A stretch of 38,778 bases of DNA. Source: Methylorubrum populi (GTDB lineage: Bacteria; Pseudomonadota; Alphaproteobacteria; Rhizobiales; Beijerinckiaceae). Numbering within the stretch: position 1 is the stretch's first letter; every line of letters begins with the position of its first letter. The stretch is from NCBI GenBank assembly GCA_020741775.1, contig DYYG01000029.1, positions 1-38,778 on the forward strand. The letters run 5' to 3'. The notes below the pieces were generated by a model. It ran no database searches. It was not told where the DNA came from and saw only the letters and a list, made by a program, of their open reading frames with translations. This document shows positions 7,447-15,600 of this stretch, piece after piece. The position numbers and the translations under genes are program-made.

Positions 7447-8880
7447 ATGGCGCAGGGGCGCACGCTCTACGACAAGCTGATCGATGCCCATCTCGTGCGC
7501 CGGCTCGACGATCGCGACGGGCCCGGCGCCGAGGTGCTGCTCTACATCGATCGCACCGTGCTCAACGAATATACCAGTCCCCAGGCCTTCAGCGGCCTGC
7601 GCGAGGCGGGCCGCCAGGTCTGGCGTCCGAGTGCCGCGCTCGCTGTCGTCGACCACGTCAATCCGACCGCCCCGAACCGGGTCGCGGCGATGCCGGATGC
7701 GGGCGGGGCGCGTCAGGTCGCTTATTTCGCCGAAAACTGCCGGGATTTCGGAATCGAATTGCTCGACGTGCTCAACCCGCTCCAGGGCATCGAGCACGTG
7801 GTGGCGCCCGAACTCGGCTTCATCCTGCCCGGCATGGTCGTCGCGGCCGGAGACAGCCACACGACGACGTATGGCGCCCTCGGCGCGCTCGGCTTCGGGA
7901 TCGGCACCTCGGACATCGAGCATTACCTCGCCACACAGACGCTCCGGTATCGGCGGATGCGCCGAATGCGCGTGAGCCTCGACGGCATCCTGCCGGCGGG
8001 CGTCACGGCGAAGGATGCCGTGATGGCTCTGATCCGCCTGATCGGCGCGTCCGGTGCGACGGGCTATGCCGTGGAGTTCGCCGGCTCTGGTATCGCGGCG
8101 CTCTCCGTCGAGGGGCGAATGACCGTCTGCAACATGGCCGTCGAATGCGGTGCCCGCGGCGTGGTCATGGCGCCGGACGCGGCCGTGTTCGACGATCTGC
8201 GCGGGCGCCCGCGCGCGCCGAAGGGCGCCGCCTGGGATGCGGCCGTCGCCGACTGGTCGCGCCTGCGCAGCGATCCCGACGCCGTCTTCGACCGGGAGGT
8301 CACCCTCTCGGCGGCCGAGATCGAACCCCTGGTGACCTGGGGCACCAGCCCGGATCAAGCCGCGGCGATCGGGGACGTCGTCCCGGATCCCTCGGCCGAG
8401 CCGGAGGGAGCCCGGCGCCGCGACATGGCAAGGGCGCTCGCCTACATGGATCTGACACCCGGCACGGCCCTGTCCTCGGTTCCGATCCAGCGGGCCTTCA
8501 TCGGCTCCTGTACCAATGCCCGCCTCTCCGATCTGCGCGAGGCGGCGACGGTGCTGCGCGGGCGACGCATTGCCGAGGGCGTGCGCGGCATGGTGGTGCC
8601 CGGTTCCTCCAGCGTGCGCCGGGCGGCGGAGGCCGAGGGCCTCGACCGCATCTTCCGCGAAGCGGGCTTCGAGTGGCGGCAATCGGGCTGCTCGCTGTGT
8701 CTGGCCATGAACGACGACGTGCTGGCCCCGGGAGAGCGCTGCGCCTCGAGCACCAACCGCAACTTCGAGGGGCGCCAGGGCACGGGGGGGCGCACCCATC
8801 TGATGAGCCCGGCCATGGTCGCCGCGGCAGCCGTCGCCGGCCATCTGACCGATGTCCGGCGTTTCGGGCGGGAGAACTGA
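7447..8880 (+). CDS. leuC: 3-isopropylmalate dehydratase large subunit-like (LeuC family)
   Basis: A 477-residue aconitase-superfamily dehydratase subunit. It shows the LeuC opening RTLYDKLIDAHLV, VDHVNPTAPNR (histidine region), GMVVAAGDSHTTTYGALGAL, and IEHYLATQTL. The three [4Fe-4S] cysteines are in GSCTNARLSDL (about residue 354) and GCSLCLAMN (about residues 413 and 416). The C-terminal TNRNFEGRQG and GRTHLMSPAM blocks are also present. The enzyme would isomerise or dehydrate a malate-like hydroxy acid by cis-unsaturated intermediates. The IEHYLATQTL sequence, in place of the usual EHVLATQ, and the linkage to a dehalogenase-like hydrolase and LysR regulator suggest a catabolic paralogue rather than the leucine-pathway enzyme. 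The gene is two bases from its small-subunit partner. Confidence 0.85.
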   Translation: MAQGRTLYDKLIDAHLVRRLDDRDGPGAEVLLYIDRTVLNEYTSPQAFSGLREAGRQVWRPSAALAVVDHVNPTAPNRVAAMPDAGGARQVAYFAENCRDFGIELLDVLNPLQGIEHVVAPELGFILPGMVVAAGDSHTTTYGALGALGFGIGTSDIEHYLATQTLRYRRMRRMRVSLDGILPAGVTAKDAVMALIRLIGASGATGYAVEFAGSGIAALSVEGRMTVCNMAVECGARGVVMAPDAAVFDDLRGRPRAPKGAAWDAAVADWSRLRSDPDAVFDREVTLSAAEIEPLVTWGTSPDQAAAIGDVVPDPSAEPEGARRRDMARALAYMDLTPGTALSSVPIQRAFIGSCTNARLSDLREAATVLRGRRIAEGVRGMVVPGSSSVRRAAEAEGLDRIFREAGFEWRQSGCSLCLAMNDDVLAPGERCASSTNRNFEGRQGTGGRTHLMSPAMVAAAAVAGHLTDVRRFGREN

Positions 8881-8882
8881 CG

Positions 8883-9491
8883 ATGGAGCCCTTCACCACC
8901 GTCTCCGGGCCGGCTGCGGCGCTGCCCGCCGCCAATATCGACACCGACGTGATCATGCCCAAGCAGTTCCTGAAGGGCATTGATCGCCGCGGCCTCGACC
9001 GCGGTGCCTTCCACGACCTTCGCTTCGACGAGACCGGAGCGGCGCGGCCCGGCTTCATTCTCAACCGGCCCGAATGGGCCGCGGCGCGCTTTCTCGTCGT
9101 CGGCCCGAATTTCGGCTGCGGCTCGTCGCGCGAGCACGCGGTCTGGGGTCTGCTGCAACTCGGCATCCGGGCCATCCTGGGCACGAGCTTCGCGGGGATC
9201 TTCGCCGACAACGCAGCCAATAACGGGCTCCTGCTGATCTCTCTCAATGAAGAAGCCCTGGCCGCGTTCGCCCGGCGCGCCGCCGACCCGGGCGGAAACG
9301 GCCTGACCGCCGATCTGGCGGCGCAGTGCATCACCGCTTGCGACGGTTTCGAGGCGACCTTCACGATCACACCGAGCCGGAAGGATGCGCTGCTGCGCGG
9401 GCTCGATGCCATCGGCGCGACCCTCGACCACGCCGCCGAGATCCGCGCCTTCGAAGCACGCCACCTTGCCGCGCAGCCCTGGCTCGCCTGA
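8883..9491 (+). CDS. leuD: 3-isopropylmalate dehydratase small subunit-like (LeuD family)
   Basis: A 202-residue swivel-domain subunit. It has the LeuD landmarks: PAANIDTDVIMPKQFLKGI near the N-terminus, FLVVGPNFGCGSSREHAVW (residues 74-92) with the substrate-binding GCGSSREHA, and ILGTSFAGIFADNAANNGLL. It pairs with the LeuC-like protein to complete the active site. Its ATG lies two bases after the leuC stop, so translation is probably coupled. The length is normal for bacterial LeuD. As with the large subunit, the family is clear but the substrate (isopropylmalate, citramalate or a dimethylmalate-like acid) is not readable from the sequence. Confidence 0.85.
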   Translation: MEPFTTVSGPAAALPAANIDTDVIMPKQFLKGIDRRGLDRGAFHDLRFDETGAARPGFILNRPEWAAARFLVVGPNFGCGSSREHAVWGLLQLGIRAILGTSFAGIFADNAANNGLLLISLNEEALAAFARRAADPGGNGLTADLAAQCITACDGFEATFTITPSRKDALLRGLDAIGATLDHAAEIRAFEARHLAAQPWLA

Positions 9492-9507
9492 ACAGGAGAG
9501 AACCGCC

Positions 9508-10395
9508 ATGCCGAGGCCGGACCCATTCCTCCCAGGTTTCGACTTGCACGACATCGCAGCCGGGCCCGTGCGGATCCGCGCCGCCACGGGCGGCCGCGGA
9601 CCGGCGGTGCTGCTCCTGCATGGCCATCCGCAGACCCACTCGACATGGCGGGCGGTCGCGCCTCGCCTCGCCGAGCAGTTCAGCGTCGTGGCGATGGACC
9701 TGCGCGGCTACGGCGATTCCGACAAGCCCGAGGGCGGCGAGCGCCACGTCAATTATTCCAAGCGCGCCATGGCGGCCGACGCGGTCGCGGTGATGCGCAG
9801 CCTCGGCCATGAGACCTTCGCGGTGGTCGGGCATGATCGCGGCGGGCGGGTCGCTCACCGCCTCGCCCTCGACCATCCGCAGGCCGTCACGCGGGTGGCC
9901 GTGTTCGACATCGCGCCGACGGCGACGATGTATGCGCGCACGGACAAAGATTTCGCCACACGCTATTTCTGGTGGTTCTTCCTGATCCAGCCCGCTCCGC
10001 TGCCCGAACGACTGATCGCGGCCGACCCGGAATTCTTCCTTCGCACGCATGTGGACGGACAATCGAAGACGCCGGGCTCGCCGAGCGCGGACCTCTTCGC
10101 CGAATATCTGCGCGTCTACCGCGATCCGGCGACGCGGCACGCGATCTGCGAGGATTATCGGGCGGCAGCCACGATCGACCTGGAGCACGACGCGGCGGAT
10201 GCCGACAAGCGCATCGACGTGCCGCTGCTGGCGCTCTGGGGAGCGAAGGGGACGGTTGGACGAACCTATGACGTGCTGGAGACATGGCGCGACAAGGCGC
10301 GCGACATAGGCGGGCGGGCACTCGATTGCGGCCACACCCTGCAGGAAGAACGGCCAGATGAGGTGACGTCGGAACTGTTGACGTTCCTCAGGTGA
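9508..10395 (+). CDS. Alpha/beta hydrolase of the haloacetate dehalogenase family
   Basis: A 295-residue alpha/beta hydrolase that resembles fluoroacetate dehalogenases along its whole length. Visible elements are the oxyanion motif LLLHGHPQTH (36-44), MDLRGYGDSDKP, the nucleophile elbow GHDRGGR with Asp110, Arg111 and Arg114, Asp134 (FDIAP), QPAPLPE, EDYRA with Tyr217, and the catalytic His276 (CGHTLQEE). In the characterised family Asp attacks the C-halogen bond, the two Arg hold the carboxylate, and His-Trp-Tyr cradle the halide. Here the halide-pocket His (position 155) is replaced by Trp in YFWWFFL, while the following Trp and the Tyr remain. That argues for an altered leaving group or substrate. 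The ATG has an AGGAGA site upstream, 16 bases after leuD, so it is the third gene of the operon. Confidence 0.85.
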   Translation: MPRPDPFLPGFDLHDIAAGPVRIRAATGGRGPAVLLLHGHPQTHSTWRAVAPRLAEQFSVVAMDLRGYGDSDKPEGGERHVNYSKRAMAADAVAVMRSLGHETFAVVGHDRGGRVAHRLALDHPQAVTRVAVFDIAPTATMYARTDKDFATRYFWWFFLIQPAPLPERLIAADPEFFLRTHVDGQSKTPGSPSADLFAEYLRVYRDPATRHAICEDYRAAATIDLEHDAADADKRIDVPLLALWGAKGTVGRTYDVLETWRDKARDIGGRALDCGHTLQEERPDEVTSELLTFLR

Positions 10396-10397
10396 GA

Positions 10398-10432
10398 CCG
10401 CGCCATTCCCCGGTTCCATGGAACTGGCGCGG
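10398..10432 (+). terminator. Stem-loop just after the hydrolase gene
   Basis: CCGCGCCA (10398-10405) pairs with TGGCGCGG (10425-10432). A second palindrome, GTTCCATGGAAC, is nested in the loop. The structure begins two bases after the stop codon and no T-run follows, so it may be a 3'-end stabiliser or a Rho-assisted terminator rather than an intrinsic terminator. Confidence 0.45.
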
Positions 10433-10667
10433 CGGGTGGGTGAGGTCGCGGATACATCGAGCCCGTAACCGGACTGAGCCTGCCTCTATTCTGAAGCTGG
10501 AGCTTCTTCGATTTAGGCTGAGCGGGGGGCCGGGCGTCGCGTTCCCCTACCGCCTTCGGACGGCCGCGCCCAAGAAACATGCTCTTGCCCATGGCCGGCG
10601 GGTGTGCGGGACCGCTGGACCTTGGTGAGGCAAGGCATGCCGCTCCCGCGCTCGCTGTCAAAATGCG

Positions 10668-10910
10668 CTAGGAGCCGGGCGCCCAATCGATCTTGGGCCG
10701 CTGTGACAGGATCCGCTCGAAGTAATTGGCGACGGCCTGCGCGCCATCGGCATGCATCATGGCAACCGGATGCGCGAGGTAGGCACGGGCCAGATCAAGC
10801 GGGATTTCGCCGGCCTGGAGGGCACCGAGCACCGCATCGATGAAGGCGTCATTGGCCTCGTTGAAGTCGCTCGACAGCTTCTTGCGATCGTTTAGGGCCT
10901 TGATCGGCAT
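10668..10910 (-). CDS. Small hypothetical protein (80 aa)
   Basis: An 80-residue soluble, mainly alpha-helical protein with no motif I recognise. The sequence looks coding: a charged N-terminus (MPIKALNDRKKLSSDFNEA), an amphipathic centre (AFIDAVLGALQAGEIPLDL) and no low-complexity runs. An AAGGA lies about 11 bases upstream of the ATG. It stands alone on the minus strand between the dehalogenase operon and tRNA-Arg. The family and role are unknown. Confidence 0.5.
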   Translation of the reverse strand: MPIKALNDRKKLSSDFNEANDAFIDAVLGALQAGEIPLDLARAYLAHPVAMMHADGAQAVANYFERILSQRPKIDWAPGS

Positions 10911-10950
10911 CGTGCGGTGGATCCTTTCGCGATCGAGTTCATAGCGCCTC

Positions 10951-10971
10951 AGCGCCCCAGGGTGGGGCGCT
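10951..10971. terminator. GC-rich hairpin between small gene and tRNA-Arg
   Basis: AGCGCCCC (10951-10958) and GGGGCGCT (10964-10971) form a perfect 8-bp stem with a 5-nt loop. It lies about 120 bases beyond the 3' end of the minus-strand tRNA and upstream of the small minus-strand gene. Without a T-run it is only a candidate transcription barrier. Confidence 0.35.
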
Positions 10972-11093
10972 TGCCCTTGATGGGCATAGCGTGTCGGACC
11001 ACCGAACGCACGAATCGACCGGATTTCTCCTCCTGCTTCCGCAGCCCCTGCCGAGCGGGGCGCAAAAAAAAGCCGCTAAGTGATCGAGGAGAT

Positions 11094-11170
11094 TGGCGCA
11101 CCCGACACGATTCGAACGTGTGACCTTTGCCTTCGGAGGGCAACGCTCTATCCAGCTGAGCTACGGGTGC
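11094..11170 (-). tRNA. tRNA-Arg (anticodon CCG)
   Basis: The minus strand folds into a complete tRNA of 77 nt including an encoded CCA. The acceptor stem is GCACCCG with CGGGTGC, followed by discriminator G. The D-arm contains GCTCAGCTGGATAGAGC. The anticodon stem TTGCC/GGCAA encloses the loop CTCCGAA, giving anticodon CCG for arginine codon CGG. The T-arm is ACACG-TTCGAAT-CGTGT. A run of eight T follows on the transcribed strand about 30 bases downstream (11066-11073), consistent with termination. Confidence 0.95.
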
Positions 11171-11565
11171 TTGCCGTGGCCCGTGAGTAGCCCAACTGAA
11201 CGGCCGACGCAACGGCGCTGTGTGGGCCAATTGAAAATCCCGATCGCTCAAAGGGATGGGTGAGGAGCCCTCTTCAGGAACGGGTCGCACGTTCGACTCG
11301 TGCCAGGGGCGCCAGGGGACCACGGAGGGGCCGCTCAAGCCCTGCCTTGAACTGCCAGCTGTCGTGGTTGTGGCACTGATGCGCCGCACGGCATGAGCCA
11401 CCTGGGGATGTTCGCGCCATCAAACTTATGGTCAAACATTTAGAAATCGCACTGACGAAGTTCTGTGAGATAAAATAGTCAGTCCATCAAGAATATTGAT
11501 GGCTTCGCGAAGATATGATGGATTGAATATTGGCTGCATTATAAAAATGCGCCGATTTCGCACGG
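11171..11565. other. Gene-free stretch with AT-rich tail
   Basis: This interval lies between tRNA-Arg and the NtaA-like gene. It contains the tRNA 3'-end remnant at 11283-11314. From about 11405 to 11560 it is clearly AT-rich compared with its surroundings. A small perfect hairpin, CCATCAA with TTGATGG, lies at 11484-11502 downstream of the minus-strand monooxygenase operon and may mark its 3' end. The open frame that reads through here and the tRNA on the minus strand is spurious. Confidence 0.45.
11283..11314 (+). pseudogene. 3' end of a broken tRNA (T-arm, acceptor strand, CCA)
   Basis: The 32 bases read as GGTC, then a perfect T-arm (GCACG-TTCGACT-CGTGC), then a seven-base acceptor strand CAGGGGC, a G and CCA. 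This is exactly the order of a tRNA 3' end. No matching 5' acceptor strand (GCCCCTG) lies at the expected distance upstream, and the bases before it form only a poor anticodon arm (a CTCTT stretch hints at a Lys-type ancestor). Such 3' ends are typical left-overs of tRNA-targeting integrases, or of a decayed tRNA gene. It is close to, and opposite in strand to, tRNA-Arg. Confidence 0.55.
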
Positions 11566-12954
11566 TCATGTTTGCGTGGAAATGTTTCCACGATTGAGGA
11601 ACGCGCCGCGATAACGCGCGGCGGGGTGACGGTCGTTAAGGCGTGGGCCACGTCCGGCGAAGAGGCGCTCCCGATAGGTGCCGGGACCGTACTCGGTCTG
11701 AGCGAGGCCGCGGGCCTGCAGCACCGGCACGACATGCTCGATGAAGTCGACGAACGAGCCCGGCGTCGTCTGGTAGATGACGTTCACGCCATCGATGCCC
11801 GCCTCCTGCCAGCGGGCGAGGTCGTCGGCGATGCTCTCCGGCGTGCCGACGATGCGGGTGTTGTAGGCGTAGGCGTTGCCGAGATCGGCCACCGTCGCCC
11901 GCTTGCCGGGATTTGCCTCCTCAAAGAAGCGCACCAGCCCCTGGACCCCCTGGATGTCGAGTTCGTCGACCGGCTTGTCGGGCGGCAGCAGCCCGAGATC
12001 GATGCCGAGATCGCGGCTGATATGGGCGAGCAGGCCGTCGGTGCTGCGATACGCATCAAGGTCGCGCGCCTTGCGCCGCGCCTCCTCCTCGGTGCTGCCG
12101 ACGACGAAGGACAGACCCTGGATGAACAGCAGGTCGCTCGGGTCGCGTCCGGCGGCCGCGACCTGCGCACGCATTTCCTGCACGAGCTTGCGCGCGCCCT
12201 CCGGCGTGAGGCTGGCGATGAAGGTGCCCTCGGCGTTGCGGGCGGCGAAGGCCCGGCCCGCCCGCGACGAGCCGGCCTGGAACAGCACCGGCGTGCGCTG
12301 GCGCGAGGGCTGCGACAGGTGCGGGCCGAGCACCCGGTAGCGCTCGCTCTCATGGTGGATGCGGTGGACCCGGCTCGGATCGGCGTAGAGGCCGGCGCTC
12401 TTGTCGGCCAGCACGGCATCGTCGTCCCAGGATCCTTCCCAAAGCTTGTAGGCGACATCGACATACTCATCGGCCCAGCGGTAGCGCTCGTCATGCGGGA
12501 CGATACGGTCAAAGCCGTAGTTCTGCGCCGCGTTATGGCTGACGCTGGTGACGATGTTCCAGCCGATGCGGCCGCGGCTGAGATGGTCGAGGGTCGAAAC
12601 CTTGTGGGCGAAGTTGAACGGGTGCTCCTGAAGGATCGAGCTCGTGAAGGTCAGCCCGAGATGCTCCGTCGCCCCGATCAGGGCCGCGATGAGAGCGCCC
12701 GAGTCGTTGATCGGGATCTGTACCGCTTCTTCGAGATAGGTGTCCCAGCTTTCCTTGTAGGCCGGATCGACGCCGATCACGTCGGCCACGAACAGGGCGT
12801 CGAAGCGGCCCTTCTCCAGGAGACGGGCGAGTTCGACCCACGGCGCGAGATCGTTGAACTCGGTCTGGCGCGTGTCCTCGCGGTGCCAGAGGCCGTGATA
12901 GACGTGGGAGACGGCGTTCATCGAGAAGCCGTTGAGGATGAGGCGCTTGGTCAT
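11566..12954 (-). CDS. Flavin-dependent monooxygenase, NtaA/SnaA/DszA family (LLM type)
   Basis: A 462-residue luciferase-like monooxygenase that would use reduced FMN and O2. The NtaA-type pattern is clear: LILNGFSMNAVSHVYHGLW at the N-terminus, FDALFVADVIG, HLGLTFTSSILQEHPFNFA, STLDHLSRGRIGWNIVTS, NAAQNYG, PVLFQAGSSRAGRAFAA, VGTPESIADDLARW and GIDGVNVIYQTTPGSF. Relatives act on nitrilotriacetate, EDTA, alkylated sulfur compounds and similar substrates. They need a separate flavin reductase, which is not present nearby. A GAGG site precedes the ATG at 12954. It is the last gene of a minus-strand operon behind an ABC importer, with 10 bp between it and the permease gene, so it probably attacks the imported compound. 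Confidence 0.88.
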   Translation of the reverse strand: MTKRLILNGFSMNAVSHVYHGLWHREDTRQTEFNDLAPWVELARLLEKGRFDALFVADVIGVDPAYKESWDTYLEEAVQIPINDSGALIAALIGATEHLGLTFTSSILQEHPFNFAHKVSTLDHLSRGRIGWNIVTSVSHNAAQNYGFDRIVPHDERYRWADEYVDVAYKLWEGSWDDDAVLADKSAGLYADPSRVHRIHHESERYRVLGPHLSQPSRQRTPVLFQAGSSRAGRAFAARNAEGTFIASLTPEGARKLVQEMRAQVAAAGRDPSDLLFIQGLSFVVGSTEEEARRKARDLDAYRSTDGLLAHISRDLGIDLGLLPPDKPVDELDIQGVQGLVRFFEEANPGKRATVADLGNAYAYNTRIVGTPESIADDLARWQEAGIDGVNVIYQTTPGSFVDFIEHVVPVLQARGLAQTEYGPGTYRERLFAGRGPRLNDRHPAARYRGAFLNRGNISTQT

Positions 12955-12964
12955 CGGATCGGCC

Positions 12965-13963
12965 TCACTTCACCAGAGCGGAGAGCGAGCGCTCGCGGCT
13001 CACCAGCACCGCGGCGATGACCACGGCGCCCTTCACGACCATCTGTGAATACTGGCTCACGCCCATCAGGTTGAGGCCGTTGTCGATGATGGTGATGATG
13101 AGCACGCCGATCAGGGTGCGGTGCGGCCCGCCGACGCCCCCCGACAGGGAGGTGCCGCCGACCACGATCGCCGCGAGGCTGCTCAGGAGCAGGTCCTGGC
13201 CAACCGACGGGCCGGCGGCGCCGAGGCGGGCGACGATCAGGATCGCGCCGATGCCGGTGAGCAGGCCCGCCAGCGCGAAGGCGTAGATCTTGTAGCGCCG
13301 GACCGGGATGCCGGCGGTGCGCGCCACCGTCTCGCCACCGCCGATCAGGGCCATGTAGCGGCCGAAGCGCGTGCGGTTCGCGACCAGGACGATACCGCCC
13401 CAGGCGAGCAGCGCACACAGGGCGATGTTGGGCAGGCGCGGAACGAGCTGGCCGATCGCGATCTCCTCGAAGCCCGGAAGATCGAACTGGATCGCGCGGC
13501 CCTGAAGGATCTGCAGGGCGAGTCCGCTGAAGATCGACAGCGTGCCGAGTGTCACGACGAAGGACGGAACCCGCCCCACGGCATAGACGAGGCCGTTGAC
13601 GAGCCCCAAGGCCGCGCCGATGGCGGCGGCGACGAAGAAGATACCGCCTCCGACGTCCGTGTTGTTGAGGATCTGCACGCTGGCGGCGGCGACGAACAGC
13701 ACGATCGCGCCGACCGAAAGGTCGATGCTGCCCATCAGGATGATGAAGCTGCCGCCGAGACAGACGATCAGCAGGGCGCCGGCCTGACCGCTCAGCGAGG
13801 TGAAGTTGCGCCAGGTGGCGAAGGATTCGGTCGCGAGGGAGAAGAAGGCCACGAGCAGGACGACGACGGCGATCGGCAGCCACACGCTCCTGTCGACTTG
13901 TGGAAGGGATAGCCGCCTCCGGGACGCAGGCGCAGTCAGACGGACGGTCTCGGCGGTCATCAT
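12965..13963 (-). CDS. Sugar-type ABC transporter permease (RbsC-like)
   Basis: A 332-residue inner-membrane permease of the RbsC/XylH branch (BPD_transp_2). About eight to ten hydrophobic segments are visible. Diagnostic parts are LLIVCLGGSFIILMGSIDLSVGAIV near residues 63-87, GRVPSFVVTLGTLSIFSGLAL, and the cytoplasmic LLSSLAAIVVGGTSLSGGVGG loop that contacts the ATPase. A GGAG site lies before two adjacent ATG codons; the second (13960) has the better spacing. It lies 20 bp after the ATPase gene and 10 bp before the monooxygenase gene, in one operon with the binding protein. Although the family name suggests a sugar, many members carry other small molecules. Confidence 0.88.
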   Translation of the reverse strand: MMTAETVRLTAPASRRRLSLPQVDRSVWLPIAVVVLLVAFFSLATESFATWRNFTSLSGQAGALLIVCLGGSFIILMGSIDLSVGAIVLFVAAASVQILNNTDVGGGIFFVAAAIGAALGLVNGLVYAVGRVPSFVVTLGTLSIFSGLALQILQGRAIQFDLPGFEEIAIGQLVPRLPNIALCALLAWGGIVLVANRTRFGRYMALIGGGETVARTAGIPVRRYKIYAFALAGLLTGIGAILIVARLGAAGPSVGQDLLLSSLAAIVVGGTSLSGGVGGPHRTLIGVLIITIIDNGLNLMGVSQYSQMVVKGAVVIAAVLVSRERSLSALVK

Positions 13964-13983
13964 GGGTCTCCGGAAAGCCGGTG

Positions 13984-15564
13984 TCAGGCGGCGAAGGCGG
14001 GCGCGTCGCCGCTCTGCGGCAGCATCAGCGCGACGAGGTCCTGCTCTCGCGGCTTGGCTTCGGCCGGCGCCGGCACGTCGGCCACGAGCCGTCCGCGCTG
14101 CAGGATGAGGATGCGGTTCGACAGCCCGATCAGTTCGAGCAGTTCATCGGTGATGAGCACGATCCCGACTCCGCGCTCGGCGAGATCCCGGATCAGCCGG
14201 TAGATCTCCTCCTTGGCGCCGGCATCGACGCCGCGGGTCGGGTTATCGAGCACCAGCACCTTGAGCGGGCGGCAGAGCCAGCGGGCGAGCACGACCTTCT
14301 GCTGGTTGCCGCCGGACAGGCTCGCGGTTCTGGCGTCCGGCGTGGCGGAGCGGATGGCGAGGCCGCGCACGTGCCGCTCCGCCGTCTCCACCTCCCGCCG
14401 GCGGCGCCACCAGCCCAGGGCGTTGGTGAAGAGGTCGCCCCCGCTCGCGAGCGAGATGTTCCAGGCCACGCTCGCGGAGGGGATGATCCCCTCCACCAGT
14501 CGCTCCGCCGGGACGTAACCGAGACCCTCGCGGACGAAGCGCCCGATCTCCGCCGCGCCCGGGGGCGCGTCTCCGAGGGCGACCGTGCCCGCCTCGGCCG
14601 GCTCGATGCCGGCGATCGCCTTGCCGAGGGCCGCCTTTCCGGAATCGAGCAGGCCGCCGATCCCGACCACCTCGCCCGGGCGGACCCGCAGGTCGATCGG
14701 CGCGAAGGCGCCGGCCCGTTCGAGGGCCCGCACGGTGAGAACGGGCGGCGCGGCCTCGGGTACGACCCGCAGGCGGTGCTCATGATAATAGTCGGCCACC
14801 CGCGCCCGCCCGACCATCAGGCTGTGCAGCTCGGCCTCGCTCGTCGTGCGGGGATCGCGTTTCGCGACCAGCTTTCCGTCCTTGAGGACGTAGATGATGT
14901 CGGAGACGCCGAGCACTTCGGTCAGCCGGTGGGACACGAAGAGCAGCGAGCCGCGCTTCCGGACCCGATCCACCAGGCGGAAGAACGCCTCCTCGTCGCG
15001 GCGGTCGAGGGCGGAGGTCGGTTCGTCGAGGAGGACCAGGGGGGACTCGATCCCGCCGAGATGGCTGCCCGCGAGGCAGGCCCGGGCGATCTCGATCGAT
15101 TGGCGCTTCGAGAAGTCGTACGCGCCGGTGCGGCGGCGGACATCGATGTCGAGATCCGCCTCCTCGGCGATCCGTTCGGCCGCGGCGATCATCGCGCCCC
15201 GGTCGAGAAGCTGGCCGGCCCGCGCGAAGCCCGCTTCCCAGCCGAGGAGCAGGTTCTCGTAGACCGGGACATTGAGGACGAGCGATTGCTCCTGGAACAC
15301 GCGGGAAACGCCGAGGCGGGCGGCCCGGCCGTAATCCCGCGGCGCGTAGGAGGCACCGGCAAGGCGCATCGTCCCACGCTGGGCGGCGGTGATCCCGCTC
15401 AGGATGTTGAACAGCGTCGACTTGCCGGCACCGTTCTCGCCCACGAAGGTCACGACCGCGTTGCGCGGGATGTCGAATGCAATGCCGTCGAGCACCGGGA
15501 CGAGCCCGTAGCGCATGGAAAGCCCGCGAGCCTCGAACAGCGGCCCGGCGCGTCGATCGTTCAT
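13984..15564 (-). CDS. Sugar-type ABC transporter double ATPase (RbsA-like)
   Basis: A 526-residue protein with two ATP-binding domains in tandem. Domain 1 has Walker A GENGAGKST, a degenerate signature (YDFSKRQSIEIARA) and Walker B LVLLDEPTSALD. Domain 2 (from about residue 270) has a degenerate Walker A (GLLDSGKAAL), a canonical signature LSGGNQQKVVLARWL, and Walker B VLVLDNPTRGVD. In the last motif the catalytic Glu is replaced by Asn. The RbsA family is normally asymmetric, with only one productive site, but the Asn is worth noting. The start is the ATG at 15564, with GGAAGA upstream; the longer open frame runs into the 3' part of the binding-protein gene in the wrong frame. It energises the importer formed with the adjacent permease and binding protein. 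Confidence 0.88.
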   Translation of the reverse strand: MNDRRAGPLFEARGLSMRYGLVPVLDGIAFDIPRNAVVTFVGENGAGKSTLFNILSGITAAQRGTMRLAGASYAPRDYGRAARLGVSRVFQEQSLVLNVPVYENLLLGWEAGFARAGQLLDRGAMIAAAERIAEEADLDIDVRRRTGAYDFSKRQSIEIARACLAGSHLGGIESPLVLLDEPTSALDRRDEEAFFRLVDRVRKRGSLLFVSHRLTEVLGVSDIIYVLKDGKLVAKRDPRTTSEAELHSLMVGRARVADYYHEHRLRVVPEAAPPVLTVRALERAGAFAPIDLRVRPGEVVGIGGLLDSGKAALGKAIAGIEPAEAGTVALGDAPPGAAEIGRFVREGLGYVPAERLVEGIIPSASVAWNISLASGGDLFTNALGWWRRRREVETAERHVRGLAIRSATPDARTASLSGGNQQKVVLARWLCRPLKVLVLDNPTRGVDAGAKEEIYRLIRDLAERGVGIVLITDELLELIGLSNRILILQRGRLVADVPAPAEAKPREQDLVALMLPQSGDAPAFAA

Positions 15565-15600
15565 GATCCCGTTGTCTTCCTGTCGTCCGAGCGCCGCCCA

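Noticed and set aside
7389..9491. Single 700-codon frame that would fuse an unknown N-terminus to LeuD
   Set aside because: The first part is a shadow of leuC in another frame; LeuD begins at the ATG at 8883, two bases after the leuC stop.
10949..11401. 150-codon minus-strand open frame across tRNA-Arg
   Set aside because: It translates the tRNA itself, a classic false gene; no ribosome binding site or family match.
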